From UBA5794 sp964196275 (GTDB lineage: Bacteria; Actinomycetota; Acidimicrobiia; Spongiisociales; UBA5794), in contig CAXMSN010000052.1 in assembly GCA_964196275.1 (NCBI GenBank), positions 1 to 21,964 of the forward strand: a stretch of DNA of 21,964 bases, given 5' to 3'. Below the pieces are notes generated by a model, which ran no database searches, was not told where the DNA came from, and was given only the letters and a program-made list of their open reading frames with translations. Position numbers and translations under genes: made by a program. Positions 15,544-21,826 of this stretch are shown here, one piece after another; position 1 is the stretch's first letter, and each line of letters starts with the position of its first letter.

Positions 15544-16797
15544 TCAGGTGTCGGGTGGTGGCCTCGGTTGGTTCGGTTGGCAGCGTCCGTTGTGGGTGGC
15601 TGTGTGGTGTTTGCGGCAGAGGAGTCTGAGGTTGCCGAGTGATGTCTCACCGCCGTCTGCCCAGTGGATGATGTGGTGCGCGTCACACCACGCTACCGGT
15701 GCGTCGCAGCCGTCCCAGGAACAGCCCCCGTCGCGTTGCTCGAGGGCCCGGCGTATCGATGTGGGGATCGTGCGTGTCTTGCGCCCGACATCGAGCGGCT
15801 CTGAGTCTGACCCCAACACCATCGGGATGATTCCGGCGTCACATGTGATGCGTCTGATCGTTTCGGGTGACACGGGAACCCCACCGATCTCGGGGAGGCG
15901 CCCGGATCGTCCTTTGAGCGTCTCGTAGTCGACCGTCACGGTGATGTGTGGTCTCTCGCCTCCAGATGTGACGACGTTGGTGTTGTGGTCGAGATAGAAC
16001 CTGCAGATGTCACCCAGTGCGTCTGCACGACGTTGACCGAATGTGCGAGCGTCGTCATCGGCAAGGAACGTCGGGTTGACGATTGAACCAAGCGCCGTGT
16101 CGAGCGTGTGGAACAGTTCGGGGGGCAGTGTGCCTTGGAGATCGCCCATCCCGTCGACCATCTGTGTCAGGTACACGCTGCGGAGCGTCTCGTGATGCTC
16201 AACGTTCTCCAGAGCCTTGGTGTAATCGATCCGCTGTTCCCAGTCCTCGATCGCATGTCGCAGGTCCTTGATGGACAGATCGGTTGCGATATCTCCGAAC
16301 GCGGCCTCGATGTCTGGAAAGTCATCGGGATTTCGGTCCCGTGCTTGACCGAGAAGCTGTACCGAACGCCGAGACACCACACCTGCGAGGGCGTTTACGG
16401 TGACGGTCGGCATGTGCGACATCGCCCGTCCGGTCTTGACGGTCCCTGATGCTTCCGCCGTGGACATCTGGCAGTACTTCGCAAGCCACTGGGCTGTCGA
16501 CAGGCCGTGGTCGAACTCGGCGCTCCCGCGCCGGTCCATCTCGCGAACTTGCAGTGCGAACCGGGCGTGGGCCGCGTTGATCGAACGGTCAAGCTCGATT
16601 GTCGACTTCTCCAACACGTCGTCAGCCATCTCGTCAAGACGTTCCTCGAAGGCGTCCAGAGGCGACATTGAGTGGCTTCCGGATTCTGTGGCGCCATAGG
16701 CGACAGACTCATCGGGAAGCGGGGGAAGATCACCGACCGTGGAAGTGTCGGTGCCTGAGTCCGTCGCCCGACCGGCGGTCGGGTTCTGGTATTTCAT
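15544..16797 (-). CDS. DUF222 / HNH endonuclease domain protein (13E12 family)
   Basis: 417 aa. After an unstructured N-terminus (1-45), residues about 48-330 match the helical DUF222 region, and the C-terminus (about 345-405) is an HNH nuclease: CSWDGC (Cys359, Cys364), DAHHIIHW (His374, His375), Asn389, and LLCRKHH (Cys394, His397). These proteins are multi-copy in Actinobacteria, and some Mycobacterium tuberculosis 13E12 members are LexA-regulated. The role is unsettled; nuclease action during DNA damage is inference. The ATG lies six bases after a -10 element, with no ribosome site, so the mRNA is probably leaderless. A perfect LexA box lies in its promoter. It was not scored as a mobile element because no intron, intein or terminal repeats were seen. 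Confidence 0.9.
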   Translation of the reverse strand: MKYQNPTAGRATDSGTDTSTVGDLPPLPDESVAYGATESGSHSMSPLDAFEERLDEMADDVLEKSTIELDRSINAAHARFALQVREMDRRGSAEFDHGLSTAQWLAKYCQMSTAEASGTVKTGRAMSHMPTVTVNALAGVVSRRSVQLLGQARDRNPDDFPDIEAAFGDIATDLSIKDLRHAIEDWEQRIDYTKALENVEHHETLRSVYLTQMVDGMGDLQGTLPPELFHTLDTALGSIVNPTFLADDDARTFGQRRADALGDICRFYLDHNTNVVTSGGERPHITVTVDYETLKGRSGRLPEIGGVPVSPETIRRITCDAGIIPMVLGSDSEPLDVGRKTRTIPTSIRRALEQRDGGCSWDGCDAPVAWCDAHHIIHWADGGETSLGNLRLLCRKHHTATHNGRCQPNQPRPPPDT

Positions 16798-16803
16798 GTA
16801 CTC

Positions 16804-16832
16804 ATAGTATCGAACATACGTTCGACTGTCAA
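16804..16832 (-). promoter_or_regulatory. SOS promoter of the DUF222/HNH gene
   Basis: On the minus strand, a perfect -35 TTGACA (16832-16827) and a -10 TACTAT (16809-16804) are separated by exactly 17 bases. GAGTAC (six bases) then leads directly to ATG 16797, so transcription should start at or next to the start codon. The LexA box fills nearly the whole spacer, so bound repressor would block RNA polymerase. Confidence 0.85.
16811..16824 (-). promoter_or_regulatory. LexA (SOS) box
   Basis: CGAACGTATGTTCG on the minus strand is a perfect match to the Gram-positive/actinobacterial SOS box (CGAAC-N4-GTTCG), and it extends to a 16-bp near-perfect palindrome with flanking T and A. It lies in the 17-base spacer of the promoter above and is identical, read toward the gene, to the box upstream of the gene starting at 19601. 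Confidence 0.92.
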
Positions 16833-16926
16833 GCAGGGATCCCGAGTATCAAAGAGTTTTCTCGGCTACCCAGGGAGGCAGCGTACGCACGCGCCAAGGC
16901 GCACATGCTCGACGGGTCTGATCCGC

Positions 16927-17964
16927 CTATATGGCGTGTGCGAGATCTGCGATGAGGTCAGCAGGGTCTTCGATGCCGATCGACAGACGCACAACACCCG
17001 GATCCATCGTGGGGTCAGATCTGAGTCGGTGCTCGATCAACGACTCAACACCGCCGAGCGAGGTCGCAGACATGAACACCTGCACCGAGTCGACCACGCG
17101 TGTGGCCTCTGCTTCGGAGCCAAGGTCGATCGCGAGCATTGAACCGAACCCCGACATCTGTCGCACGGCGATGTCGTGTCCGGGATGGTCGGGCAGACCG
17201 GGATACCACGTGGGTATACCGCGCGACACGAGCCATTGGGCGACTCGCATCGCGCTCGATGCAGACCGCTCTGCGCGCAAGGGAAGTGTCCTGATTCCCC
17301 GGAGAGCGAGCCACACGTCAAGTGATCCGGGAGTTGCCCCGGTCAACAGACGCTGACTCCTGAGCCGATCGGCATCGGTCGCATCCGCCGTCACCAGCGC
17401 ACCGGCTTGGGCATCTGAGTGGCCCGCGATCGCCTTCGTGACCGAGTGCATCACAAGATCTGCCCCATGCTCGAGAGGATTCGAGAACACCGGTGTGGCG
17501 AACGTCGAGTCGACCACGGTGAAGACCCCTCTGTCCTTATTCACTGCTGTTGTCGCTTCGACGTCAGTGAGTAGGCAACGGGGATTCGATGGCGTCTCAA
17601 TCCACTGCACATCGCCCTCCTCCAAGTCCGCCACGGGGACCACATCGAGGTCGCCGGCTTCGCTGAGGACCCCGATCAGATCGCGAACGCCGTGGTAGAC
17701 ATCGCCTGGCAACGCGACGCGGGCAGGCCGGTAGAAAGCCATCGCCGCTGCTGCTGCAGCCATACCCGACGAGTAACAGACTGCGTGACCACCCTCGAGC
17801 GAGCCGAGCACCGCCTCGAATCGTTCTGTGGTTTCGTGGCTCCCCCGGCGGTAGCGACGACCCGTTCCCTCCGCGAACGTTGTCGAGGGTCGTATCGGCG
17901 GTGCGACATCGGGAAATTCCGCTAGCGATCGGTCGGCGTGAACGGCTCTCGTGTATGGATCCAT
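16927..17964 (-). CDS. Cys/Met metabolism PLP-dependent enzyme (cystathionine gamma-synthase/lyase family)
   Basis: Fold-type I PLP enzyme of the trans-sulfuration family, 345 aa from ATG 17964 (GTG 17970 is the alternative). Motifs: PPIRPSTTF near the N-terminus, SSGMAAAAAAM for the phosphate, WIETPSNPRC, the ring Asp in VVDSTFATP (Asp152), the Schiff-base Lys177 in HSVTKAIAGHSD, SLGGVESLIEH and the C-terminal VRLSIGIED. It is 35-50 residues shorter than typical relatives, and the usual YxRxxNPT stretch reads RRYRRGSHETTERFE, so the exact reaction (synthase, gamma-lyase or sulfhydrylase) cannot be assigned. TAGCGT sits six bases before the ATG, compatible with a leaderless mRNA. It is divergent from the methyltransferase gene. 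Confidence 0.88.
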   Translation of the reverse strand: MDPYTRAVHADRSLAEFPDVAPPIRPSTTFAEGTGRRYRRGSHETTERFEAVLGSLEGGHAVCYSSGMAAAAAAMAFYRPARVALPGDVYHGVRDLIGVLSEAGDLDVVPVADLEEGDVQWIETPSNPRCLLTDVEATTAVNKDRGVFTVVDSTFATPVFSNPLEHGADLVMHSVTKAIAGHSDAQAGALVTADATDADRLRSQRLLTGATPGSLDVWLALRGIRTLPLRAERSASSAMRVAQWLVSRGIPTWYPGLPDHPGHDIAVRQMSGFGSMLAIDLGSEAEATRVVDSVQVFMSATSLGGVESLIEHRLRSDPTMDPGVVRLSIGIEDPADLIADLAHAI

Positions 17965-18076
17965 GCCCACACGCTACTGCACCGCCGGTGGCGCCCTTGT
18001 GGCGGGAAGTACATACGGTCTTGTGTCTCCGCACCTGCCTACCCTTGCGCCACATTGAGGTCGATGGAGGCATTTG

Positions 18077-18835
18077 GTGACGGACGTCGAGATATCGAGC
18101 ACTACCAACCCACGGGTGAAGTCTTGGCACGCACTCCACAAGCGTTCCGTTCGCGACCGCACCCACCGGTTCCTTATCGAGGGTCGCCGCGAGACTGACC
18201 GGGCGATCCCCCACGTCGACCGCCTCGAACTCATCTGGTGCGAGGAGTACGCACACGAGGACGCTCCGCGAGGAGCTACGAGTGTTTCAACAGCGGTCTT
18301 TGACAAGATATCGAGACGCCAACATCCCGACGGGGTCGCCGTGGTCGCAGAAACACCAGACGTAACATTCGCCCACTTCACCGTGGAAGCTCCGGCCCTC
18401 GTTCTCGTAGCAGACGGGATGGAGAAGCCCGGCAACATCGGTGCGATCCTGCGAACGTGCGATGCTCTCGGCGCGGCGTTCGTCGGATCTTCCCTGGCAA
18501 CCGACCTCGTCAATCCGAACGTCGTGAGATCGGCTCAGGGATCACTCTTCTCGACGCCTACCGCCTCCGTACCTCGTGAGGATGCGATCAGATGGTGCGC
18601 AGCCAACACACAAGTGCTGATCACCCGCCCGGACGACTCGGTACTGATCTGGGATGCCGATCTCACGATTCCGAGCTCGATCGTCATCGGTGCGGAAGCA
18701 GAGGGTGTCGCGGAGGCGTGGGCAGCCGTCGGCACAGGCGTGACGATCCCGATGTCGGGTTCAGCCGATTCCATGAACGCTTCGGTCACCGCCGCGATCG
18801 TGATCGCTGAGGCCCGGCGTCAGCGATCGGACTGA
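18077..18835 (+). CDS. SpoU/TrmH-family RNA 2'-O-methyltransferase
   Basis: SPOUT methyltransferase of 252 aa using S-adenosylmethionine to methylate a ribose in rRNA or tRNA. An N-terminal substrate-binding domain (about 1-95; NPRVKSWHAL, FLIEGRRE) precedes the knotted catalytic domain with the three family motifs: motif 1 KPGNIGAILRTCDALGA (Asn120, Arg126), motif 2 IGAEAEG (204-210) and motif 3 IPMSGSADSMNASVTAA (224-240). The layout is like TsnR/RlmB-type enzymes, but the target nucleotide is not predictable. GTG 18077 lies six bases after GGAGG; the in-frame TTG at 18074 is too close to that site. The 3' end overlaps the convergent zinc-ribbon gene by 16 bases. Confidence 0.9.
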   Translation: MTDVEISSTTNPRVKSWHALHKRSVRDRTHRFLIEGRRETDRAIPHVDRLELIWCEEYAHEDAPRGATSVSTAVFDKISRRQHPDGVAVVAETPDVTFAHFTVEAPALVLVADGMEKPGNIGAILRTCDALGAAFVGSSLATDLVNPNVVRSAQGSLFSTPTASVPREDAIRWCAANTQVLITRPDDSVLIWDADLTIPSSIVIGAEAEGVAEAWAAVGTGVTIPMSGSADSMNASVTAAIVIAEARRQRSD

Positions 18836-19026
18836 GTCTCTTCTATCGCATCTGATCGATCACACCACCGGCAGACAACCTTGTCGACCGTCCGCTCCAG
18901 GATCTCCTCGTCCTCAACGTCCGTCACGCCGCCAAGATCGGAGTGCTCGAACCGTCGCCGTTGAACGGTGTCGTAAACATCGAAACGAGTTCGATTGCCA
19001 CACGCAGTGCATCGATACGTCGTCAT
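18820..19026 (-). CDS. Small zinc-ribbon protein
   Basis: 68 aa, MTTYRCTACGNRTRFDVYDTV at the start and VVCRWCDRSD near the end; the two CxxC knuckles (about 40 residues apart) should bind one zinc ion. The middle is acidic (VEDEEILE). I do not recognise a named family; small ribbons of this type commonly contact nucleic acid or proteins, which is only a general hint. The ATG overlaps the stop of the upstream gene as ATGA (19023-19026), so it is translated by coupling. The earlier in-frame start at 19044 would lie inside that gene and lacks support. Confidence 0.75.
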   Translation of the reverse strand: MTTYRCTACGNRTRFDVYDTVQRRRFEHSDLGGVTDVEDEEILERTVDKVVCRWCDRSDAIEETQSDR

Positions 19027-19523
19027 GGCTTGACGATCCCCCACACCCCGTCATCGTCGGCGACCGAGAGGATCACGATCGCGGTCTTCTCGACATCCCC
19101 CAAGAGCGACGCCTCGGTGAGACGTATGTGGGACGCCGGTCCGTGCCGGTACAGGCTTGGCGTGGCCGAGACGCCTAGTGAGGCAGCCTCAGCGGCCAGC
19201 GAAGCGAGAGCACGGTCTCCTGCCCCGGCTCTACCCACCGCAACTCCTGATGCCGATAGCGCCTCGACGACGATGGCCTCGTCGTCGAACGATCGATTCT
19301 CCAGATAGATCAACCCAAGCAGGGCATGCAGGAACCGACCGCGATCATCCCGATCATCGATGGCAAGGTACGTCGACATCGAGTTGGCCTCATCGGGATC
19401 GAGGAGAGGCACCCAGTCGAGATTCACCGAGTGGCCGGCTGACGCCAGCTGACGAACGAACCGGTAGAAGGCCCATACGTCCGGATTCGTGAACGAAAAC
19501 CAAACCTGACCATCGAGCTGCAT
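19023..19523 (-). CDS. Hypothetical protein, possibly thioredoxin-fold (DsbA-like) without cysteines
   Basis: 166 aa. The opening VWFSFTNPDVWAFYRFVRQL, followed by VNLDWVPL, has the strand-turn-helix-strand pattern of DsbA or FrnE-like proteins (compare the usual FxCPWCY), but the active-site cysteines are absent and the protein contains none at all. TPSLYRHG (121-128) could be the cis-proline loop, and the helical middle would be the inserted domain. A redox role is therefore unlikely if the fold is right; the match is by eye and weak. TACATT lies six bases before the ATG, so it may be leaderless. It is coupled to the zinc-ribbon gene by a 4-base overlap and divergent from the SOS nuclease gene. 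Confidence 0.65.
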   Translation of the reverse strand: MQLDGQVWFSFTNPDVWAFYRFVRQLASAGHSVNLDWVPLLDPDEANSMSTYLAIDDRDDRGRFLHALLGLIYLENRSFDDEAIVVEALSASGVAVGRAGAGDRALASLAAEAASLGVSATPSLYRHGPASHIRLTEASLLGDVEKTAIVILSVADDDGVWGIVKP

Positions 19524-19529
19524 GGCGCC

Positions 19530-19535
19530 AATGTA
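19530..19535 (-). promoter_or_regulatory. -10 element adjacent to start codon (leaderless candidate)
   Basis: On the minus strand, TACATT (TANNNT type) is followed by six bases and then the ATG at 19523. This spacing would put the transcript start on the start codon. No clear -35 was found and no ribosome site precedes the ATG. Confidence 0.4.
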
Positions 19536-19540
19536 CCCGT

Positions 19541-19554
19541 GCTCAGGGCTGAGC
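19541..19554. repeat. Inverted repeat between divergent genes
   Basis: GCTCAG-GG-CTGAGC is a perfect 6-bp inverted repeat in the 77-base space between the divergent starts at 19523 and 19601. It lies just upstream of the -10 of the minus-strand gene and could be an operator. The two-base loop makes an RNA hairpin unlikely. It could be chance. Confidence 0.4.
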
Positions 19555-19572
19555 CCGTCCGTTGCGCTAAGT

Positions 19573-19586
19573 CGAACGTATGTTCG
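19573..19586 (+). promoter_or_regulatory. LexA (SOS) box of the DnaQ/GIY-YIG gene
   Basis: CGAACGTATGTTCG matches the actinobacterial SOS box perfectly and is identical to the box of the DUF222/HNH gene in the same orientation to its gene. It ends directly before TCTAAC (19587-19592), a plausible -10 that would put the transcript start one to three bases before GTG 19601. No good -35 is visible, so the promoter is probably weaker than the other SOS promoter. Confidence 0.9.
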
Positions 19587-19600
19587 TCTAACATGGGAAC

Positions 19601-21349
19601 GTGACCTCCGTTGGCCAGCGATCCTTCAGCGAACTCGGCACTCCCCTCGCCGACGTACCGTTCTGCGTGCTCGACCTTGAAACAACGGGTCTTGGACCTG
19701 ATGTCTCGGAGATCACCGAGATCGGGGCGGTGCGCTACCTGGGCGGCGTGGAGACCGGCCGTTTCCAGACGCTGGTGAATCCGGTCGCCGCGATACCGGC
19801 GAGAATCACCGTCATCACAGGTATAAGTCAGGCAATGGTGATCGACGCACCCCGTATCGAGGAAGCACTACCGACGTTTCTTGAGTTCATCGGGAACTCG
19901 GTGATCGTCGGCCACAACGTGTCTTTCGACATTTCGTTCCTCAACGCCGCGGCGATTCGACTTGGCTACGGGCGGCTACCCAACCGGTCGACCGACACGA
20001 TGCGCCTGGCCCGTCGGCTCGTGCGAAGCGAAGTCCGGGGCTTGAAACTGTCGAGCCTCGCCGCTCATTTCGGATCTCCCACGACGCCCAACCATCGGGC
20101 ATTCGACGACGCTATGGCGACCGCCCACGTGTTCTGGTGTTTGCTTGAGAGAGCAGGCGCGATCGGCGTGACACATCTCGACGATCTGCTGGCACTTCCA
20201 TCGATCCAAGGATCGCGTGCGATCGGCAAGCTTGCCCTCACAGAGCATCTCCCGAGAAAGCCAGGGATCTACCGGTTCGTCGACAGGACAGGCAACGTCA
20301 TCTACGTGGGCAAGGCGACCAACCTCCGCTCGAGGGTTCGGTCGTACTTCGGCGGCGACACCCGACGCAGGATCGACAACATGCTCAGGGACCTTGCCTC
20401 CATCGAGCATCGAACAACGCACGCTGAGATCGAAGCAGCGGTACTCGAACTGCGCGAGATCCATTCGCTTAAACCCCACTACAACCGGCGGTCCAAGCCG
20501 CCAAAGTCGCTCCACTGGATTCGACTCACTGACGAGAAGTTCCCGAGGCTCCAACTCGTCCGCTTGGCGGGCCGGGGACTCCTCGACGTTGGGCCCTTCC
20601 GAACAAGGTGGGCCGCGGAACAAGTGATGTTCGCCCTCTGGGACGGTTCACGCATCCGTCGATGCACCACGAGCGGCGACGGCTGCAGCCACGCTGATCT
20701 CGGCCAGAGCATGTGCCCATGCTCTGGCGGGAACGATGAGACATCGTACGGAGAGATCGTGAGGGAGTTGCGGCACGCCATCAACCACGACCCAGCTCCG
20801 CTGTTCGGTGGTCTCGCCAGGAAGATGGCGGCCTTCTCCTCGCACCACCGGTTCGAGGATGCGGCTGCGGTACGCGACCGGTGGGATGCACTCGCCAGGA
20901 CGCTCGAGCGCCAGAGGGCATGGCGAGCGCTTTGGGAGGCTGGCACGATCACCGCAAGAGAGTCCACGGGAGTCACTCTCCGTATCCAACACGGATCGAT
21001 GGACGCATGCTGGACGGACAGGGAACAGGAACCCCTGCCCACGCCGTCGCAAGATCGAGCGGACGCCTCGCTCCCCTCGTCCATGCTCGACCACGACGAG
21101 GCAGTCCTACTGTGGAAGTGGCTCGAGCGAGATGGCGTGACACTTGTCGATGTGGCCGGCACGCTCGCGCTTCCAGCGGCACCGGTGCAGGATTCGGGCG
21201 TCGTTCAGGCGACCTCGGTCCCCGCCTCGACTGGTTGGTCGGGCCGGAGCAGCACCACGCCGCCGTCCGTCATCGCACCGATGACGAGAACCTCCGAGAC
21301 AAAGCCACCGACCTTCATCGCTGGGAGTCCGGTCGCCGCGACGACCTGA
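19601..21349 (+). CDS. DnaQ-like exonuclease fused to UvrC/Cho-type GIY-YIG nuclease
   Basis: 582 aa, likely a DNA repair nuclease. Residues 18-185 form a DEDDh 3'-5' exonuclease: DLET (Asp25, Glu27), HNVSFD (Asp110), and NHRAFDDA (His165, Asp170). Residues about 215-300 are GIY-YIG: GIYRF, VIYVGKATNLRSRVRSYF (Tyr235, Arg243), Glu278 and KPHYN, as in UvrC and Cho. Then come four cysteines (355, 362, 372, 374), in the order of the UvrC Fe-S cysteines, and a UVR-like helix RFEDAAAVRDRW (417-428). The UvrC RNase H-like second nuclease is missing. Layout is as in mycobacterial DnaQ-UvrC paralogues. GTG 19601 is just after the LexA box and -10. The last about 48 residues are encoded antisense to csaA. 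Confidence 0.9.
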   Translation: MTSVGQRSFSELGTPLADVPFCVLDLETTGLGPDVSEITEIGAVRYLGGVETGRFQTLVNPVAAIPARITVITGISQAMVIDAPRIEEALPTFLEFIGNSVIVGHNVSFDISFLNAAAIRLGYGRLPNRSTDTMRLARRLVRSEVRGLKLSSLAAHFGSPTTPNHRAFDDAMATAHVFWCLLERAGAIGVTHLDDLLALPSIQGSRAIGKLALTEHLPRKPGIYRFVDRTGNVIYVGKATNLRSRVRSYFGGDTRRRIDNMLRDLASIEHRTTHAEIEAAVLELREIHSLKPHYNRRSKPPKSLHWIRLTDEKFPRLQLVRLAGRGLLDVGPFRTRWAAEQVMFALWDGSRIRRCTTSGDGCSHADLGQSMCPCSGGNDETSYGEIVRELRHAINHDPAPLFGGLARKMAAFSSHHRFEDAAAVRDRWDALARTLERQRAWRALWEAGTITARESTGVTLRIQHGSMDACWTDREQEPLPTPSQDRADASLPSSMLDHDEAVLLWKWLERDGVTLVDVAGTLALPAAPVQDSGVVQATSVPASTGWSGRSSTTPPSVIAPMTRTSETKPPTFIAGSPVAATT

Positions 21350-21537
21350 GTGCCGACCAATGCATCAGGTTCGTACAGATCGGTGATCTGTGCGGAGGAA
21401 CGCTTGATTCCCTCAGCACCGAAGTCGATCCAAATCGCGAACGCAGGATCGCGAGCCTTGTCGTTGCGCTCGCAACGCACAACGGTTCCGATTCGGAGGT
21501 CGAGCGAGACAAAGTCGGCGAACGTTGAGGTGGTCAT
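21205..21537 (-). CDS. csaA: CsaA-like tRNA-binding-domain protein
   Basis: 110 aa, the usual CsaA length, with one OB-fold tRNA-binding domain. The motifs FVSLDLRIGTVVRCE, ARDPAFAIWIDFG, KRSSAQITDLY, LVGTQVVAATGLPAMKVGGF and SEVLVIG follow the family closely. Bacillus CsaA binds tRNA and has chaperone-like, secretion-linked activity; the precise role here is not known. ATG 21537 matches the family N-terminus. The frame is open to 21606, but the extra residues are unlike the family. No ribosome site is present; TAGATT lies eight bases upstream, so a near-leaderless start is possible. Its last 145 bases are shared antisense with the convergent nuclease gene. Confidence 0.92.
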   Translation of the reverse strand: MTTSTFADFVSLDLRIGTVVRCERNDKARDPAFAIWIDFGAEGIKRSSAQITDLYEPDALVGTQVVAATGLPAMKVGGFVSEVLVIGAMTDGGVVLLRPDQPVEAGTEVA

Positions 21538-21826
21538 GAGGAGGGAATCTATTACGTTCGCATACCGATGTGCGTTCCCGTTCCTGGAAAGCACTGCAGA
21601 TCCCATGTAGTTCGCCTATTCCGGACCACCTTTGACAGCGAATCGTCGATCCCTTCTTTGGATTACCCGATGGTCGCACGGCTTGCCGCCAGGCCCATCG
21701 CTGGCAGGGACTAGTCACCTAGTTGACCACAGAGTGACACTTTACCGCCACTCTCCGTGTCCGATACTATCTCCAGAGGTCAATACACGCGGTGCACGAG
21801 ATGCCGCGAAGGTGAAAGAAGACGCA
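21538..21826. other. Divergent intergenic region upstream of csaA and a secreted-protein gene
   Basis: This 289-base stretch has no supported gene. On the minus side it holds TAGATT (21551-21546) before csaA. On the plus side, TTTACC (21741-21746) and TACTAT (21765-21770), 18 bases apart, could be a promoter for the gene at 21827. CTAGT occurs twice, three bases apart (21711-21723), within a small palindromic area (GACTAGTC), and might be an operator. No riboswitch, tRNA or terminator could be recognised. Confidence 0.4.

Noticed and set aside
15544..16797. Homing endonuclease or mobile element
   Set aside because: The HNH is part of a full DUF222 protein with its own SOS promoter; no intron, intein or terminal inverted repeats were found.
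16850..16875. Terminator between the PLP gene and the DUF222/HNH gene
   Set aside because: The only pairing is 5 bp (CCGAG/CTCGG) with a 14-base loop and no adjoining T tract in the right direction.
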